DNA of 64,000 nt from Flexivirga aerilata (GTDB lineage: Bacteria; Actinomycetota; Actinomycetes; Actinomycetales; Dermatophilaceae): assembly GCF_013002715.1 (NCBI RefSeq), contig NZ_JABENB010000001.1:2232001-2296000 (forward strand), read 5' to 3'. The notes below the pieces were generated by a model that saw nothing but the letters and a program-made list of their open reading frames with translations, searched no databases and was not told where the DNA came from. The stretch's first letter is position 1; each line of letters begins with the position of its first letter. Shown here piece by piece: positions 29,689 through 37,801 of this stretch. The translations under genes were made by a program, and so were the position numbers.

Positions 29689-29931
29689 TTGCTGGAGGAA
29701 GCACTCGAACACCTCGTGAAGGGGATCGTCGACCACGACGGCGACGTCACGGTGCGCCGTGCGAACGGCCGCCGTGGTGGCGAACTCCTCGAGGTGCGGG
29801 TGCACCCCGACGACCTGGGCCGAGTGATCGGACGCTCCGGGCGCACCGCGTCCGCGTTGCGCGAGGTCATGCGGGCCCTGGCCGGTGGCAAGAACGTCCG
29901 CGTGGACATCGTCGACACCGATCGTCGATAA
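29689..29931 (+). CDS. khpA: KH-domain RNA-binding protein KhpA
   Basis: An 80-residue single KH domain with the RNA-binding GxxG loop in LGRVIGRSGRTASALREV. KhpA partners with KhpB in many Gram-positives and affects small RNAs and cell elongation. It uses a TTG start (MLEEALEHLVKGIV) 4 bp after rpsP and ends just before a strong terminator. Confidence 0.92.
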   Translation: MLEEALEHLVKGIVDHDGDVTVRRANGRRGGELLEVRVHPDDLGRVIGRSGRTASALREVMRALAGGKNVRVDIVDTDRR

Positions 29932-29946
29932 CGCGCGACCCGTCAT

Positions 29947-29986
29947 ACGAGGTATGCCGAGAGCAGCTGCTCCCGGCATACCTCGT
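29947..29986 (+). terminator. Terminator after rpsP-khpA
   Basis: ACGAGGTATGCCG (29947-29959) pairs perfectly with CGGCATACCTCGT (29974-29986). The loop itself is the palindrome GAGCAGCTGCTC (29961-29972). It closes the rpsP-khpA transcript and so separates it from rimM-trmD, which are 6 kb away here. Confidence 0.8.
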
Positions 29987-30023
29987 GTGCGTTTGTGGGG
30001 CTTGTTGACTGGTCAGCCTGATA

Positions 30024-30038
30024 GTTTCTGACGCAAAC
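30024..30038. promoter_or_regulatory. Candidate DeoR-type operator upstream of the deoR-like gene
   Basis: GTTTCTGACGCAAAC has GTTT/AAAC arms and lies 62 bp before the DeoR start. A similar GTTTCTGCACGAAAT occurs upstream of the ngcEFG importer (42109-42123). The two share GTTTCTG, a 4-nt gap and AAA. Confidence 0.4.
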
Positions 30039-30099
30039 AGTGTGTCGTGGCGCAGGATGCGTCAATCGGTGCAGGCCGGTTCGGTGAAAGGTGGCACGG

Positions 30100-30891
30100 A
30101 TGCGTAAGCACGAACGCTTCTCCGCGATCCTGGACCGCATCTCGCACGACGGCAGCATCGACGTGGAACAACTGGTGGCCGACTTCGGCGTCTCGCCGGC
30201 CACCGCCCGCCGGGACCTGGACGAACTCGCCGCCCAGCAGCTGGTCTCGCGCACCCGGGGCGGCGCGGTCGGCGGCTCCGTCAGTTACGGCCTGCCGGTG
30301 CGCTACCGGACCGCGCGGCAGTCCGACCAGAAACGGCGCATCGCCGACCGGGCCGCACAGATGATCGAGGCAGGCACCGTCGTGGGCTTCAACGGCGGCA
30401 CCACGACCACCGAGGTCGCTCGCAGCCTCGCCTCGCGGGCCGACATCGCCGAGGGTGAGGCCGGAGCCCTGACGTCGCTGACCGTCGTCACCAACGCGCT
30501 CAACATCGCCAGCGACCTCGCGGTGCGACCGCAGCTGCGGGTGGTCGTGATCGGCGGGGTCATCCGCCCCCAATCCTTCGAGTTGGTGGGGCATTTCGCC
30601 CGTCCGGTCATCGACGCGATGACGATCGACCTGCTCTTCCTCGGTGTCGACGCAGTGTCCGCGGAGTATGGCGCCGCGACGCGTCACGACGACGAGGGCG
30701 AGATCAACCAGGCGATGGCGTCCCGTGCCCGCCGGGTCGTGGTGGTCGCCGACGGCAGCAAGCTCGGCAAGCGCGCCTTCTGCACGATCTGCCCGCCGTC
30801 CGGCATCGACGTGCTCCTCACCGACGACGGCGCCGACCCGGCGGCGGTGCGCGACTTCGAGCGTGCGGGCGTGGAGGTCATTCAGGCCTGA
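30100..30891 (+). CDS. DeoR/AgaR-family sugar-phosphate-responsive repressor
   Basis: A 263-residue regulator. The DeoR helix-turn-helix is at about 5-58 (MRKHERFSAILDRI...VSPATARRDLDELAAQQLV) with the following RTRGGAV. The sugar-phosphate sensor domain is at about 75-235 (GFNGGTTTTEVARSL, VVTNALNIASDLAV, GGVIRPQSFELVG, VVVADGSKLGKRAF). ATG 30100 has GAAAGG about 8 nt upstream; GTG 30091 is an alternative. It stands at the end of the amino-sugar block, convergent with the aldolase, and is the likely local regulator. Confidence 0.9.
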   Translation: MRKHERFSAILDRISHDGSIDVEQLVADFGVSPATARRDLDELAAQQLVSRTRGGAVGGSVSYGLPVRYRTARQSDQKRRIADRAAQMIEAGTVVGFNGGTTTTEVARSLASRADIAEGEAGALTSLTVVTNALNIASDLAVRPQLRVVVIGGVIRPQSFELVGHFARPVIDAMTIDLLFLGVDAVSAEYGAATRHDDEGEINQAMASRARRVVVVADGSKLGKRAFCTICPPSGIDVLLTDDGADPAAVRDFERAGVEVIQA

Positions 30892-30920
30892 GCGCGGTCG
30901 TGCGCGGGCGTGAGCAGGCG

Positions 30921-31127
30921 CTGGTCTCGTTAGCGGGGGTGATGTCAGCCGCACTTCCGGTTACGGGATGGGCGGGGGTGTGCAGAAGTCGCGACGGTTG
31001 CGGGGTGTGCACGCGGGGCGGGCGAGCTGGTGCTGGTCTCGTAAGCGATGGTGACGTCAGGCGCACTTTCGCTTACGGGATGCGCGGGTGTGTGCGGAAG
31101 TCGCGACGGTCGCGCCATACGCACGCG
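30921..31127. repeat. Two imperfect 112-bp tandem units, related to repeats at 60.5 kb
   Basis: Units start at 30921 and 31033 with CTGGTCTCGT, followed by matching GTGATGTCAG/GTGACGTCAG and GTTACGGGATG/CTTACGGGATG segments. Each ends in a GTGTGCAGAAGTCGCGACGG-like core (30980-31016 in unit 1; degenerate in unit 2). The same core is present four times at 60485-60672. The 291-bp gap holds no gene; short open frames across it are repeat-encoded. Confidence 0.75.
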
Positions 31128-31182
31128 CGCCGGCACGCACGCGAAGGCAGCCCGCCACGCCCTCTCGGACCGGAGCGGCGAC

Positions 31183-32019
31183 TCAGAGCTCCAGCAGGCG
31201 CTGCACCTCGGCGGCCATCGCGTCGCGGGCGGCGCGCAGGTAGGGGCGCGGGTCGACCTTGTCGGTGCCGGCGAGCACCGAGCGGACGGCGCCGGTGAAG
31301 GCGATGTTGAGGGCGGTGCCGACGTTGATCTTGGTCATCCCGGAGCGTACGGCGGCGAGCAACTCGTCGTCGGGCACCCCGGAGGAGCCGTGCAGCACCA
31401 GGGGCACCCGCGCGGCGTCACGCAGACGGGTGATCAGCGCGTGGTCGAGGGACGCGGACTTGCTGGTCATCGCGTGGCTGCTGCCGACCGCGACGGCGAG
31501 CGCGTCGACACCGGTCGCGGCGACATAGGCCGCTGCCTCGTCCGGATCGGTGCGGACGCCTGCGGCGTGAGCACTCGCCGGGGCGCCCGGTTTGCCTCCC
31601 ACGTAACCGAGTTCGGCCTCGACGAAGAGCCCGGTGGCGTGCGCGGCCGCCGCCACCTCAGCGGTCAGCCGCACGTTGTCGTCATAGGGAAGCGCACCGG
31701 CGTCGAACATCACCGAGCCGACACCGAGGTCGGCCGCCGCCAGCGCCAGCTCGGGGTCGGTGACGTGGTCCAGGTGCACCGCCAACGGCACCGCGGCAGT
31801 GCGGGCGATCTCCAGGGCGGCCGCCGTGATCGGGCGCGGGTCGTCTCCGTGGAAGGCGATCGTGTTGTGGCTCAACTGCAGGATGCACGGACGACCGGCC
31901 GCAGTGGCACCGGCTGCGATCGCCTCCGCGTGCTCCAGCGTGACGATGTTGAACGCGAAGACCGGCGTGCCCGAATCCGCGCCGGCGGCAACGAGTTCGG
32001 CGGTCGTCGTGAGCGTCAT
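31183..32019 (-). CDS. Class II (zinc) tagatose/fructose-bisphosphate aldolase, KbaY/GatY type
   Basis: A 278-residue aldolase that should split tagatose- or fructose-1,6-bisphosphate into glycerone phosphate and glyceraldehyde 3-phosphate. Landmarks are PVFAFNIVTLEHAEAI, the HLDHVTD segment (catalytic Asp84 and zinc His85), EAELGYVGGK, AVGSSHAM, VLHGSSGVPDDEL and KINVGTALN. The size fits the short KbaY/GatY group. The ATG overlaps the upstream kinase stop by 4 bp. It is the last gene of the SIS-ROK-PfkB-aldolase operon. Confidence 0.9.
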   Translation of the reverse strand: MTLTTTAELVAAGADSGTPVFAFNIVTLEHAEAIAAGATAAGRPCILQLSHNTIAFHGDDPRPITAAALEIARTAAVPLAVHLDHVTDPELALAAADLGVGSVMFDAGALPYDDNVRLTAEVAAAAHATGLFVEAELGYVGGKPGAPASAHAAGVRTDPDEAAAYVAATGVDALAVAVGSSHAMTSKSASLDHALITRLRDAARVPLVLHGSSGVPDDELLAAVRSGMTKINVGTALNIAFTGAVRSVLAGTDKVDPRPYLRAARDAMAAEVQRLLEL

Positions 32020-32945
32020 ACGGTGATCTCCTGGAAGGTGAGTGCGGTCTGGTGGTGCGCGGCGACGGCCGGGTCGACGCTGCCGGCGGTGGGGCGGGCG
32101 ACCGCACCGGCGGCCCAGCCGGCGGCGAGTCGCAGCCGCCGCAGCCAGTGCTCACCGTGCTCGATGCCGAGCGCGAGTCCGGCGGTGAACGCGTCGCCGG
32201 CACCGGTCGGGTTGCCCGTGACCGGCGCGCCCGGGGTCGCCCCGAAGTCGCCGACGGTCGTGCTCGCAACGAGCCCGTCCGCGCCGCGGGTGACGACGCA
32301 CTCGACCGCGCCCATGCGGCGCAATTCGATTGCAGCTGAGAGTGTTTCGGCCATGGTGCCAGTTGGCCGACCGATGGCCGCACCTGCTTCCTCGGCGTTG
32401 ACCTTGACCACGTCAGGCCCGGCGGACAACGCGGCTACGAGAGGCGCACCGGAGCAGTCGAGCACCACCGGCGCGCCCTGGTCGTGGGCGAGGCGGGTCA
32501 GCTCGGCATACGCATCGATCGGCAGTCCGGCCGGGAGACTGCCCGACAGCGTCACGACGGCCGCGTCGCAGGTGAGGGAGCCGAACAGCGCGGTGAACGT
32601 GCGCCATTCGTCGCCGCCGACCGTCGGGCCCGGCTCGTTGAGGGCCGTCGCCTCGTCGCCGGCGACCACCGTGACCGTGCGGCGGGTGGGGCCCGAGATG
32701 TGCGAAAACCGGTGTGGCACGTCGAGTTGGTCCAGAGCACAGGCAAGTTCGGCACCCGACGCGCCGCCCACGAGGCCGGTCGCCGTCACCTGTGCGGCCG
32801 CCTCGTGCAGCACCGCGGCGACGTTGACGCCCTTGCCTCCCGGGCGCTGCAGCACCTGCGAGACCCGGTGCGACTCGCCTGGCACCAGGCGGTCCACGCG
32901 ATAGGTGATGTCGAGCGCCGGATTGGGACAGACCGCGAGGATCAC
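32016..32945 (-). CDS. PfkB-family sugar-phosphate kinase (tagatose-6-P / 1-phosphofructokinase type)
   Basis: A 309-residue ribokinase-fold kinase beginning VILAVCPNPALDITYRVD, the start typical of 1-phosphofructokinase and tagatose-6-phosphate kinase. It has the PGGKGVNVA substrate motif and the C-terminal GNPTGAGDAFTAGLALG with the catalytic Asp. GTG 32945 has AGGAAGGA upstream and overlaps the ROK stop (GTGA). Given the aldolase and AgaS-like neighbours, tagatose 6-phosphate is the best substrate guess; fructose 1-phosphate is the alternative. Confidence 0.88.
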   Translation of the reverse strand: MILAVCPNPALDITYRVDRLVPGESHRVSQVLQRPGGKGVNVAAVLHEAAAQVTATGLVGGASGAELACALDQLDVPHRFSHISGPTRRTVTVVAGDEATALNEPGPTVGGDEWRTFTALFGSLTCDAAVVTLSGSLPAGLPIDAYAELTRLAHDQGAPVVLDCSGAPLVAALSAGPDVVKVNAEEAGAAIGRPTGTMAETLSAAIELRRMGAVECVVTRGADGLVASTTVGDFGATPGAPVTGNPTGAGDAFTAGLALGIEHGEHWLRRLRLAAGWAAGAVARPTAGSVDPAVAAHHQTALTFQEITV

Positions 32946-33868
32946 GCCGGTCCTTCCTCTGCGGCGTCCCGCGCAAGCAGCGCCGCGCCGACCAGGCCGG
33001 CCGCTCCGGCCAGCTCGGAGACCACCAGCTCCGGCGCCTCCCGCCACGGCATACCGGCGGCGAACGCAGCGGCCACCGGCTCGCGCAGCGTCTCTCCGGC
33101 GGCGGACAACCCTCCGGCCAGGACGACCCGCTGCGGGTCGGTCAGCAGGGCCGCACAGACCAGTCCGCGGGCAAGGGTTGCGGTCGCGCTGCGCCATACC
33201 TCACGGGCGTCGGCGTCCTCGCCGAGCCGCGCGACGATCTGGTCGGCAGCCAACGTGGTGCCGGTGCGCTCGGCATACATCCGGGACACTGCGCGCGCGG
33301 AGGAAAACATCTCCAAACAGCCGAACGCCCCGCAATTGCAACGCACTTCGAGATCACCGACCGGGATGTGCCCGATCTCGCCGGCGATGCCCGCGTGTCC
33401 CTCCACGACCGTGCCGCCGGCGACGACGACGCCCGCGATGCCGGTGCCCACCACGACGATGAGCGCGTCGGCGCTGTCACCGGCGGCACCGAGGGCGAGC
33501 TCGGCAAGACCGGCGGCGCGCACGTCGTGACCGACCGCGACCGGCAGCGCGACGTCAGTGCGCACCAGGTCGCGCAGCGGCACGTCCCGCCAGCCGATGT
33601 TGGCGGCATAACGGGCGATGCCGCGGGAGGTGTCGACCACCCCCGGCACCACGACACCGACGGCAGTCACCGGCTCGCCGGCCGCGCGTGCGGCGGTGGC
33701 CTGCGCGCTGACAAGCCGGCGCAGCGTCTCGACCACCGCGGCCGGCCCGTCGGCCACCGGGGTCGGGACCGCGTGCGCGAGCCGGCGCTTCCCGTCGCCG
33801 TCGACGACCGCGGATTTGATCGTGGTGCCGCCGACGTCGACGGCCAGCACCGCTGGCCGATCGGTCAC
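32942..33868 (-). CDS. ROK-family sugar kinase (probable N-acetylhexosamine kinase)
   Basis: A 308-residue ROK kinase. The phosphate loop is LAVDVGGTTIKSAVVDGDG. The catalytic Asp sits in VAVGHDVRAAGLAE, and the zinc motif reads GHIPVGDLEVRCNCGAFGCL with CxCGxxGC. There is no N-terminal helix-turn-helix, so it is an enzyme and not a NagC-type repressor. It starts with a GTG overlapping the SIS gene stop by 4 bp. In this operon it would phosphorylate N-acetylgalactosamine or N-acetylglucosamine entering without a PTS. Confidence 0.88.
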   Translation of the reverse strand: MTDRPAVLAVDVGGTTIKSAVVDGDGKRRLAHAVPTPVADGPAAVVETLRRLVSAQATAARAAGEPVTAVGVVVPGVVDTSRGIARYAANIGWRDVPLRDLVRTDVALPVAVGHDVRAAGLAELALGAAGDSADALIVVVGTGIAGVVVAGGTVVEGHAGIAGEIGHIPVGDLEVRCNCGAFGCLEMFSSARAVSRMYAERTGTTLAADQIVARLGEDADAREVWRSATATLARGLVCAALLTDPQRVVLAGGLSAAGETLREPVAAAFAAGMPWREAPELVVSELAGAAGLVGAALLARDAAEEGPA

Positions 33869-34749
33869 TGCAACACCACGGAGCGGGTCAGGTGACGCGG
33901 CGTGTCCGGGTTCTTGCCCGCGGCCTCGGCGAGCCCCACGGCGAGCCGCTGCGCGGTCGTGAGGTGCGCCATCGGGTCACCGCCGGAGTGCACGAGCAAA
34001 GCCCCGGTGGCCGCGACGTCGTCGGCGAGCCCGTCCGGAACATCGCCGAAAACCCATACGGCAGAACGCTCGTCGACGATGCTGATCGGTCCGTGGCGAA
34101 ACTCCATCGCCGGGTAGGACTCCGTCCACGCCTGAGCCGCCTCGCGCAGTTTGAGCGCTGCCTCGTTGGCGAGCCCGACCGTCCAGCCGTCGCCGAGGAA
34201 GCTGAACTGGGTGCGCTTCAGCAGGTCGTCGGGGAGGGGTGCGGCCAGCTCCGCCTCCGCATCCCGTATGGCGGGAGCCAGGTCCTCGCCGAGCGCGGCC
34301 CGCCACCAGGCGAGCACGCTGGTCGCGAAACGGGTCTGCACGACCGACTGCTCGTCGGCGAAGCCGAGGAGCACGCTCTCGCCGGCAAGCGGCACCACCG
34401 GGTGGCCGGCCTCGGTGGTGACGACGGTGGAGGGCTGATCGGTGCCGAGCCGGCGCAAGAGGTCGAGCACCTCGGTCGTGGTCCCGGAGCGCGTGATCGC
34501 GACGACGCGGTCGTAACGCCGGTCGGTCGGGAACTGCGACGCGGCGAAGGCGTCGGTGTCGCCCTGGCCGGCCTGTTCGCGCAACACCGCGGCCGACTGC
34601 GCCATGAACCACGACGTGCCGCAGCCGACCACGGCGACCCGCTCGCCAGGTCGCGGCATGGCCGACCGGCTCTGCGCGGTGGCGGCGAGCTGCGCCGCCT
34701 GCGACCAGACCTGGGGCTGGCTCGCGATCTCGCCTGCGACGTGGGACAC
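33865..34749 (-). CDS. SIS-domain amino-sugar-phosphate isomerase/deaminase (AgaS-like)
   Basis: A 294-residue protein with two SIS domains, lacking the glutaminase domain of GlmS. It has VGCGTSWFMAQSAAVL and VVAITRSGTTTEVLDLL in SIS 1, and FLGDGWTVGLANEAALKLRE with EFRHGPISIV in SIS 2. AgaS proteins deaminate and isomerise galactosamine 6-phosphate to tagatose 6-phosphate. The GTG at 34749 has AGGAG upstream. It is the first gene of the minus-strand operon, divergent from the deacetylase gene. Confidence 0.85.
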   Translation of the reverse strand: MSHVAGEIASQPQVWSQAAQLAATAQSRSAMPRPGERVAVVGCGTSWFMAQSAAVLREQAGQGDTDAFAASQFPTDRRYDRVVAITRSGTTTEVLDLLRRLGTDQPSTVVTTEAGHPVVPLAGESVLLGFADEQSVVQTRFATSVLAWWRAALGEDLAPAIRDAEAELAAPLPDDLLKRTQFSFLGDGWTVGLANEAALKLREAAQAWTESYPAMEFRHGPISIVDERSAVWVFGDVPDGLADDVAATGALLVHSGGDPMAHLTTAQRLAVGLAEAAGKNPDTPRHLTRSVVLQ

Positions 34750-34787
34750 CTGGACTCCTGACGGTGACGATTGATGAGTGCAAGGAC

Positions 34788-34808
34788 GACTTTAGATCAT
34801 ATTCAGTC
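34788..34808. promoter_or_regulatory. Imperfect palindrome in the divergent SIS/nagA control region
   Basis: GACTTTAGATCATATTCAGTC has matching GACT/AGTC ends and 7 of 10 symmetric positions. The 186-bp gap is the only shared promoter area of the SIS-ROK-PfkB-aldolase operon and nagA. It is AT-rich for this genome, which fits a promoter/operator. Confidence 0.4.
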
Positions 34809-34935
34809 ATGCGGAGTGGTGTCTCGGCGGAGTGCTTGCCCAACCGATGCTGGACTGGTGCCGGACTGATGGCCCGGCCGATGGAGGACCGGTGCCGGGC
34901 GCCGGCGCGGCGGTCGCACGGTGTTCGATGTCCCC

Positions 34936-36105
34936 ATGAGCCAGTTGACCCTGACCGACGCCCGCGTGCTCACCCCGGACGGCATCCGAGAGGGTGACGT
35001 GCGCATCGCGGACGGCCACGTCGTCGCGGTCGACGGAGTCCCGGCGGTGCCCGAAACGGACTCGCCGGTTGAGGACGCACCGGCTGAGGACTCTATTTCC
35101 CTGGGCGGTGCCCTGGTCGTGCCCGGTTACGTCGACCTCCACGTGCACGGCGGCGGTGGCCACGACATGGCCGGCTCGGCGGAGTCGATGGCCCGGGCGG
35201 TGCGCTTCCACCGGGGCCACGGCACGACCACGACGCTCGCGTCCCTCGTCACCGCGCCGGTCGACGACCTGGTCCGGCAACTCTCGTGGGCGGCGGATCT
35301 CGCCGACGCCGGCGAGATCGCCGGTGCGCACCTCGAGGGGCCCTTCCTGTCGCACGCGCGCTGCGGCGCGCAGAACCCGGACTACCTGCTCGACCCGGAC
35401 CTGTCGGCCTTCGGCCGGATGCTCGACGCCGCGCGGGGCTGGCTGCGGGTGATCACGATCGCGCCGGAGCTGCCCGGTGCGCTCGACCTGGTCGACGCCG
35501 CGGTGGCGGCCGGGGTGGTGGCGGCCGTCGGCCACACCGACGCCACGTATGACGAGACCGCTGCGGCATACGACCACGGGGCGCGGCTCGCCACCCATCT
35601 GTTCAACGGCATGCGCCCGATCCACCACCGTGAGCCGGGTCCGGTCCTCGCCAGTCTCGACGCCAGGGTGCCCTGCGAGACGATCAACGACGGCATCCAC
35701 CTGCACCCCGCCGTGCTGCGCGAAGTGCTCGCTCGCGGCTCGGACAAGCTTGTGCTCATCACCGACGCGATCGACGCGGCGGGAGTCGGTGATGGCGTCT
35801 ATACCCTTGGGGGACAACAGGTTTGGGTCCGCGACGGCGCCGCACGCCTGGAGTCAGGGTCACTCGCGGGCAGCTCGTTGACGATGGATTCGGCGTTTGC
35901 GCGAGCGGTGCGCGACGGCGTGCCGCTCGAGGCAGCCTCGGCCGCGGCATCGGCCAATCCGGCCCGCGTGCTCGGCCTCGACGACCGCGGGGAGTTGCGG
36001 CCCGGCGCGCGCGCCGACCTCGTGGTGCTCGACGACGCGCACGATGTCATGCGGGTCATGCGCGCCGGCCAGTGGGTCACCGGGGACAATGACCGCCATG
36101 AGTGA
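34936..36105 (+). CDS. nagA: N-acetylhexosamine-6-phosphate deacetylase (NagA/AgaA)
   Basis: A 389-residue amidohydrolase that removes acetate from N-acetylglucosamine- or N-acetylgalactosamine-6-phosphate. Motifs are the HxH in PGYVDLHVHGGGGHDMAG, metal Glu in GAHLEGPFLSHARCGAQNP, His in AAVGHTDATYDE and LATHLFNGMRPIHHREPG, and catalytic Asp in LITDAIDAAG. ATG 34936 (MSQLTLTDARVL) was preferred over ATG 34921. It is divergent from the SIS operon, and its last 8 bp overlap rimM, so rimM and trmD lie downstream of this catabolic gene. Confidence 0.92.
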   Translation: MSQLTLTDARVLTPDGIREGDVRIADGHVVAVDGVPAVPETDSPVEDAPAEDSISLGGALVVPGYVDLHVHGGGGHDMAGSAESMARAVRFHRGHGTTTTLASLVTAPVDDLVRQLSWAADLADAGEIAGAHLEGPFLSHARCGAQNPDYLLDPDLSAFGRMLDAARGWLRVITIAPELPGALDLVDAAVAAGVVAAVGHTDATYDETAAAYDHGARLATHLFNGMRPIHHREPGPVLASLDARVPCETINDGIHLHPAVLREVLARGSDKLVLITDAIDAAGVGDGVYTLGGQQVWVRDGAARLESGSLAGSSLTMDSAFARAVRDGVPLEAASAAASANPARVLGLDDRGELRPGARADLVVLDDAHDVMRVMRAGQWVTGDNDRHE

Positions 36106-36619
36106 TGTTGTCGTCGCGCGCATCGGCAAGCCGCACGGCCTGAAGGGCGAGGTGACTGTGCGGCTGCACACCGATGCCCCGGCGGAGCGTTTCGCGGTCG
36201 GTGAGTCCTTCCGCACCGAACCGGCAGACGCCGGGCCGTTGACCCTTCGAACTCATCGGGTGCACAACGGGATTCACCTGTTGAGCTTCGAGGAGGCGCT
36301 TGACCGGACGGCGGCTGAGGCGCTGCGCGGCACCCAGCTGCTGGCGCCGGCGGACGCCGACGAGGACGACGACGCGTGGTATGCCGACGACCTGGTGGGA
36401 CTCGAGGCCGAGGACCCCGCGGGCGGGCACATCGGCACGGTCACCGCATTGCACGACCGGCCGGCGCAGGACCTGCTGGAGCTGCGGCTGGAGGATGGCG
36501 CCACCGGCCTGGTGCCCTTCGTGGAGCAGATCGTGCCGGTCGTCGACGTCGACGGCGGGCGCATCGTGATCGATGCGCCGCCCGGGCTGCTCCCCACTCC
36601 GGACTCGGCGGGGGAGTGA
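36098..36619 (+). CDS. rimM: 16S rRNA processing protein RimM
   Basis: A 173-residue 30S assembly factor that binds S19 and helps mature the 16S 3' region. The N-terminal RimM domain is VVVARIGKPHGLKGEVTVRL with RTHRVHNGIHLLSFE. The C-terminal PRC barrel is WYADDLVGLEAEDPAGGHIG to PFVEQIVPVVDVDG. It overlaps nagA by 8 bp and precedes trmD by 3 bp. Confidence 0.95.
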   Translation: MSDVVVARIGKPHGLKGEVTVRLHTDAPAERFAVGESFRTEPADAGPLTLRTHRVHNGIHLLSFEEALDRTAAEALRGTQLLAPADADEDDDAWYADDLVGLEAEDPAGGHIGTVTALHDRPAQDLLELRLEDGATGLVPFVEQIVPVVDVDGGRIVIDAPPGLLPTPDSAGE

Positions 36620-36622
36620 CGC

Positions 36623-37801
36623 GTGCGTCTCGACGTCGTCAGCATCTTCCCGGACTACCTTGCGCCGCTTGACCTTTCGCTGATCGGCAAGGCACGCCGC
36701 GACGGTCTGCTCGATCTGCGGGTGCACGACCTGCGGGACTTCACCCACGACCGGCACCGCACGGTCGACGACACCCCTTACGGCGGGGGTGCCGGCATGG
36801 TGATGAAGCCGGAACCCTGGGGTGAGGCGCTGGATCAGCTTGCGAATGCAGCGGATTCGCGTCCCGTCCTGATCGTGCCCGGTCCCGGAGGGACGCCGTT
36901 CAGCCAGGCGATGGCCCGTGAGCTGGCCGATGAGTCGCACCTGGTCTTCGCGTGCGGACGCTACGAGGGCATCGACGAGCGTGTCTACGAGCACGCCCGG
37001 AAGCGCTACGACGTGCGTGTGGTCTCCCTCGGGGACTACGTGCTCAACGGCGGCGAGGTCGCCGTGCTGGCTATCGTCGAAGCCGTCGCGCGCCTGTTGC
37101 CGGGCGTGATCGGCAATGCGGCGTCACTGGTCGAGGAGTCGCACGAAGACGGCCTGCTCGAATACCCCGTTTACACCAAACCCGAGCACTGGCAAGGGCT
37201 TTCGGTGCCCACCGTGCTGTTGTCCGGAGATCACGGCAAGATCGCCGCCTGGCGGCACGAGCAGCGACTCCAGCGCACGGCCGAGCGCCGTCCCGACCTG
37301 CTGAGTGCACCGGCGGCAGCATCACCGGAGCAGTTGCAGATATCGGTCGCGACCCCGGCGGACGTGGGCGAGCTGCTCACCCTGACCCATGCGTGCTGGT
37401 TGCGCGAGGGCATCGACAACGACAGGCTGGACATCCCGGCTCAGCACGAGACGCCCGAGTCACTCCGGCGATCGCTCGCCGACTGGACGACCTACGTCGC
37501 CCGGCTCGACGGCCGGCTCGTCGGCTCGGTGCGAGGTCAGCCGGGGGACGGACCGGCAGGCGCCGGAAGTGACTGGCACATCGGCCGATTGATGGTCGCG
37601 CCCGACCTGCGAGGTCGTGGTTTCGGGGGAGCGCTGCTGAGCTTCATCCAGGAGGTGGCGCCCGCGCAGGCTGCGTCATACAGCTTGGTGACAGGGGTGG
37701 GCAGCGAGGCCAACCAGCGGCGCTACAAGCGCGCGGGCTTCCGCATCACCGACCGCGACGATCCGCCGGGCACCGTGACCTTCACCAAGCGCCGTCGGTG
37801 A
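36623..37801 (+). CDS. trmD: tRNA (guanine-37-N1)-methyltransferase TrmD fused to a GNAT acetyltransferase
   Basis: A 392-residue fusion. Residues 1-232 or so are complete Trm[56 protein letters not shown], and the SAM-binding knot [20 protein letters not shown]. Normal TrmD ends near 230-260. From about 240 a GNAT domain follows without a stop ([20 protein letters not shown], then [20 protein letters not shown] near 326, and [20 protein letters not shown]). It starts with GTG at 36623, 3 bp after rimM. The methylation makes m1G37 to prevent frameshifting; the target of the acetyltransferase half is unknown. Confidence 0.93.
   Translation: MRLDVVSIFPDYLAPLDLSLIGKARRDGLLDLRVHDLRDFTHDRHRTVDDTPYGGGAGMVMKPEPWGEALDQLANAADSRPVLIVPGPGGTPFSQAMARELADESHLVFACGRYEGIDERVYEHARKRYDVRVVSLGDYVLNGGEVAVLAIVEAVARLLPGVIGNAASLVEESHEDGLLEYPVYTKPEHWQGLSVPTVLLSGDHGKIAAWRHEQRLQRTAERRPDLLSAPAAASPEQLQISVATPADVGELLTLTHACWLREGIDNDRLDIPAQHETPESLRRSLADWTTYVARLDGRLVGSVRGQPGDGPAGAGSDWHIGRLMVAPDLRGRGFGGALLSFIQEVAPAQAASYSLVTGVGSEANQRRYKRAGFRITDRDDPPGTVTFTKRRR

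Noticed and set aside
30900..31298. Short open frames in the khpA/deoR-aldolase gap
   Set aside because: They are encoded by the 112-bp repeats; no ribosome site or domain.
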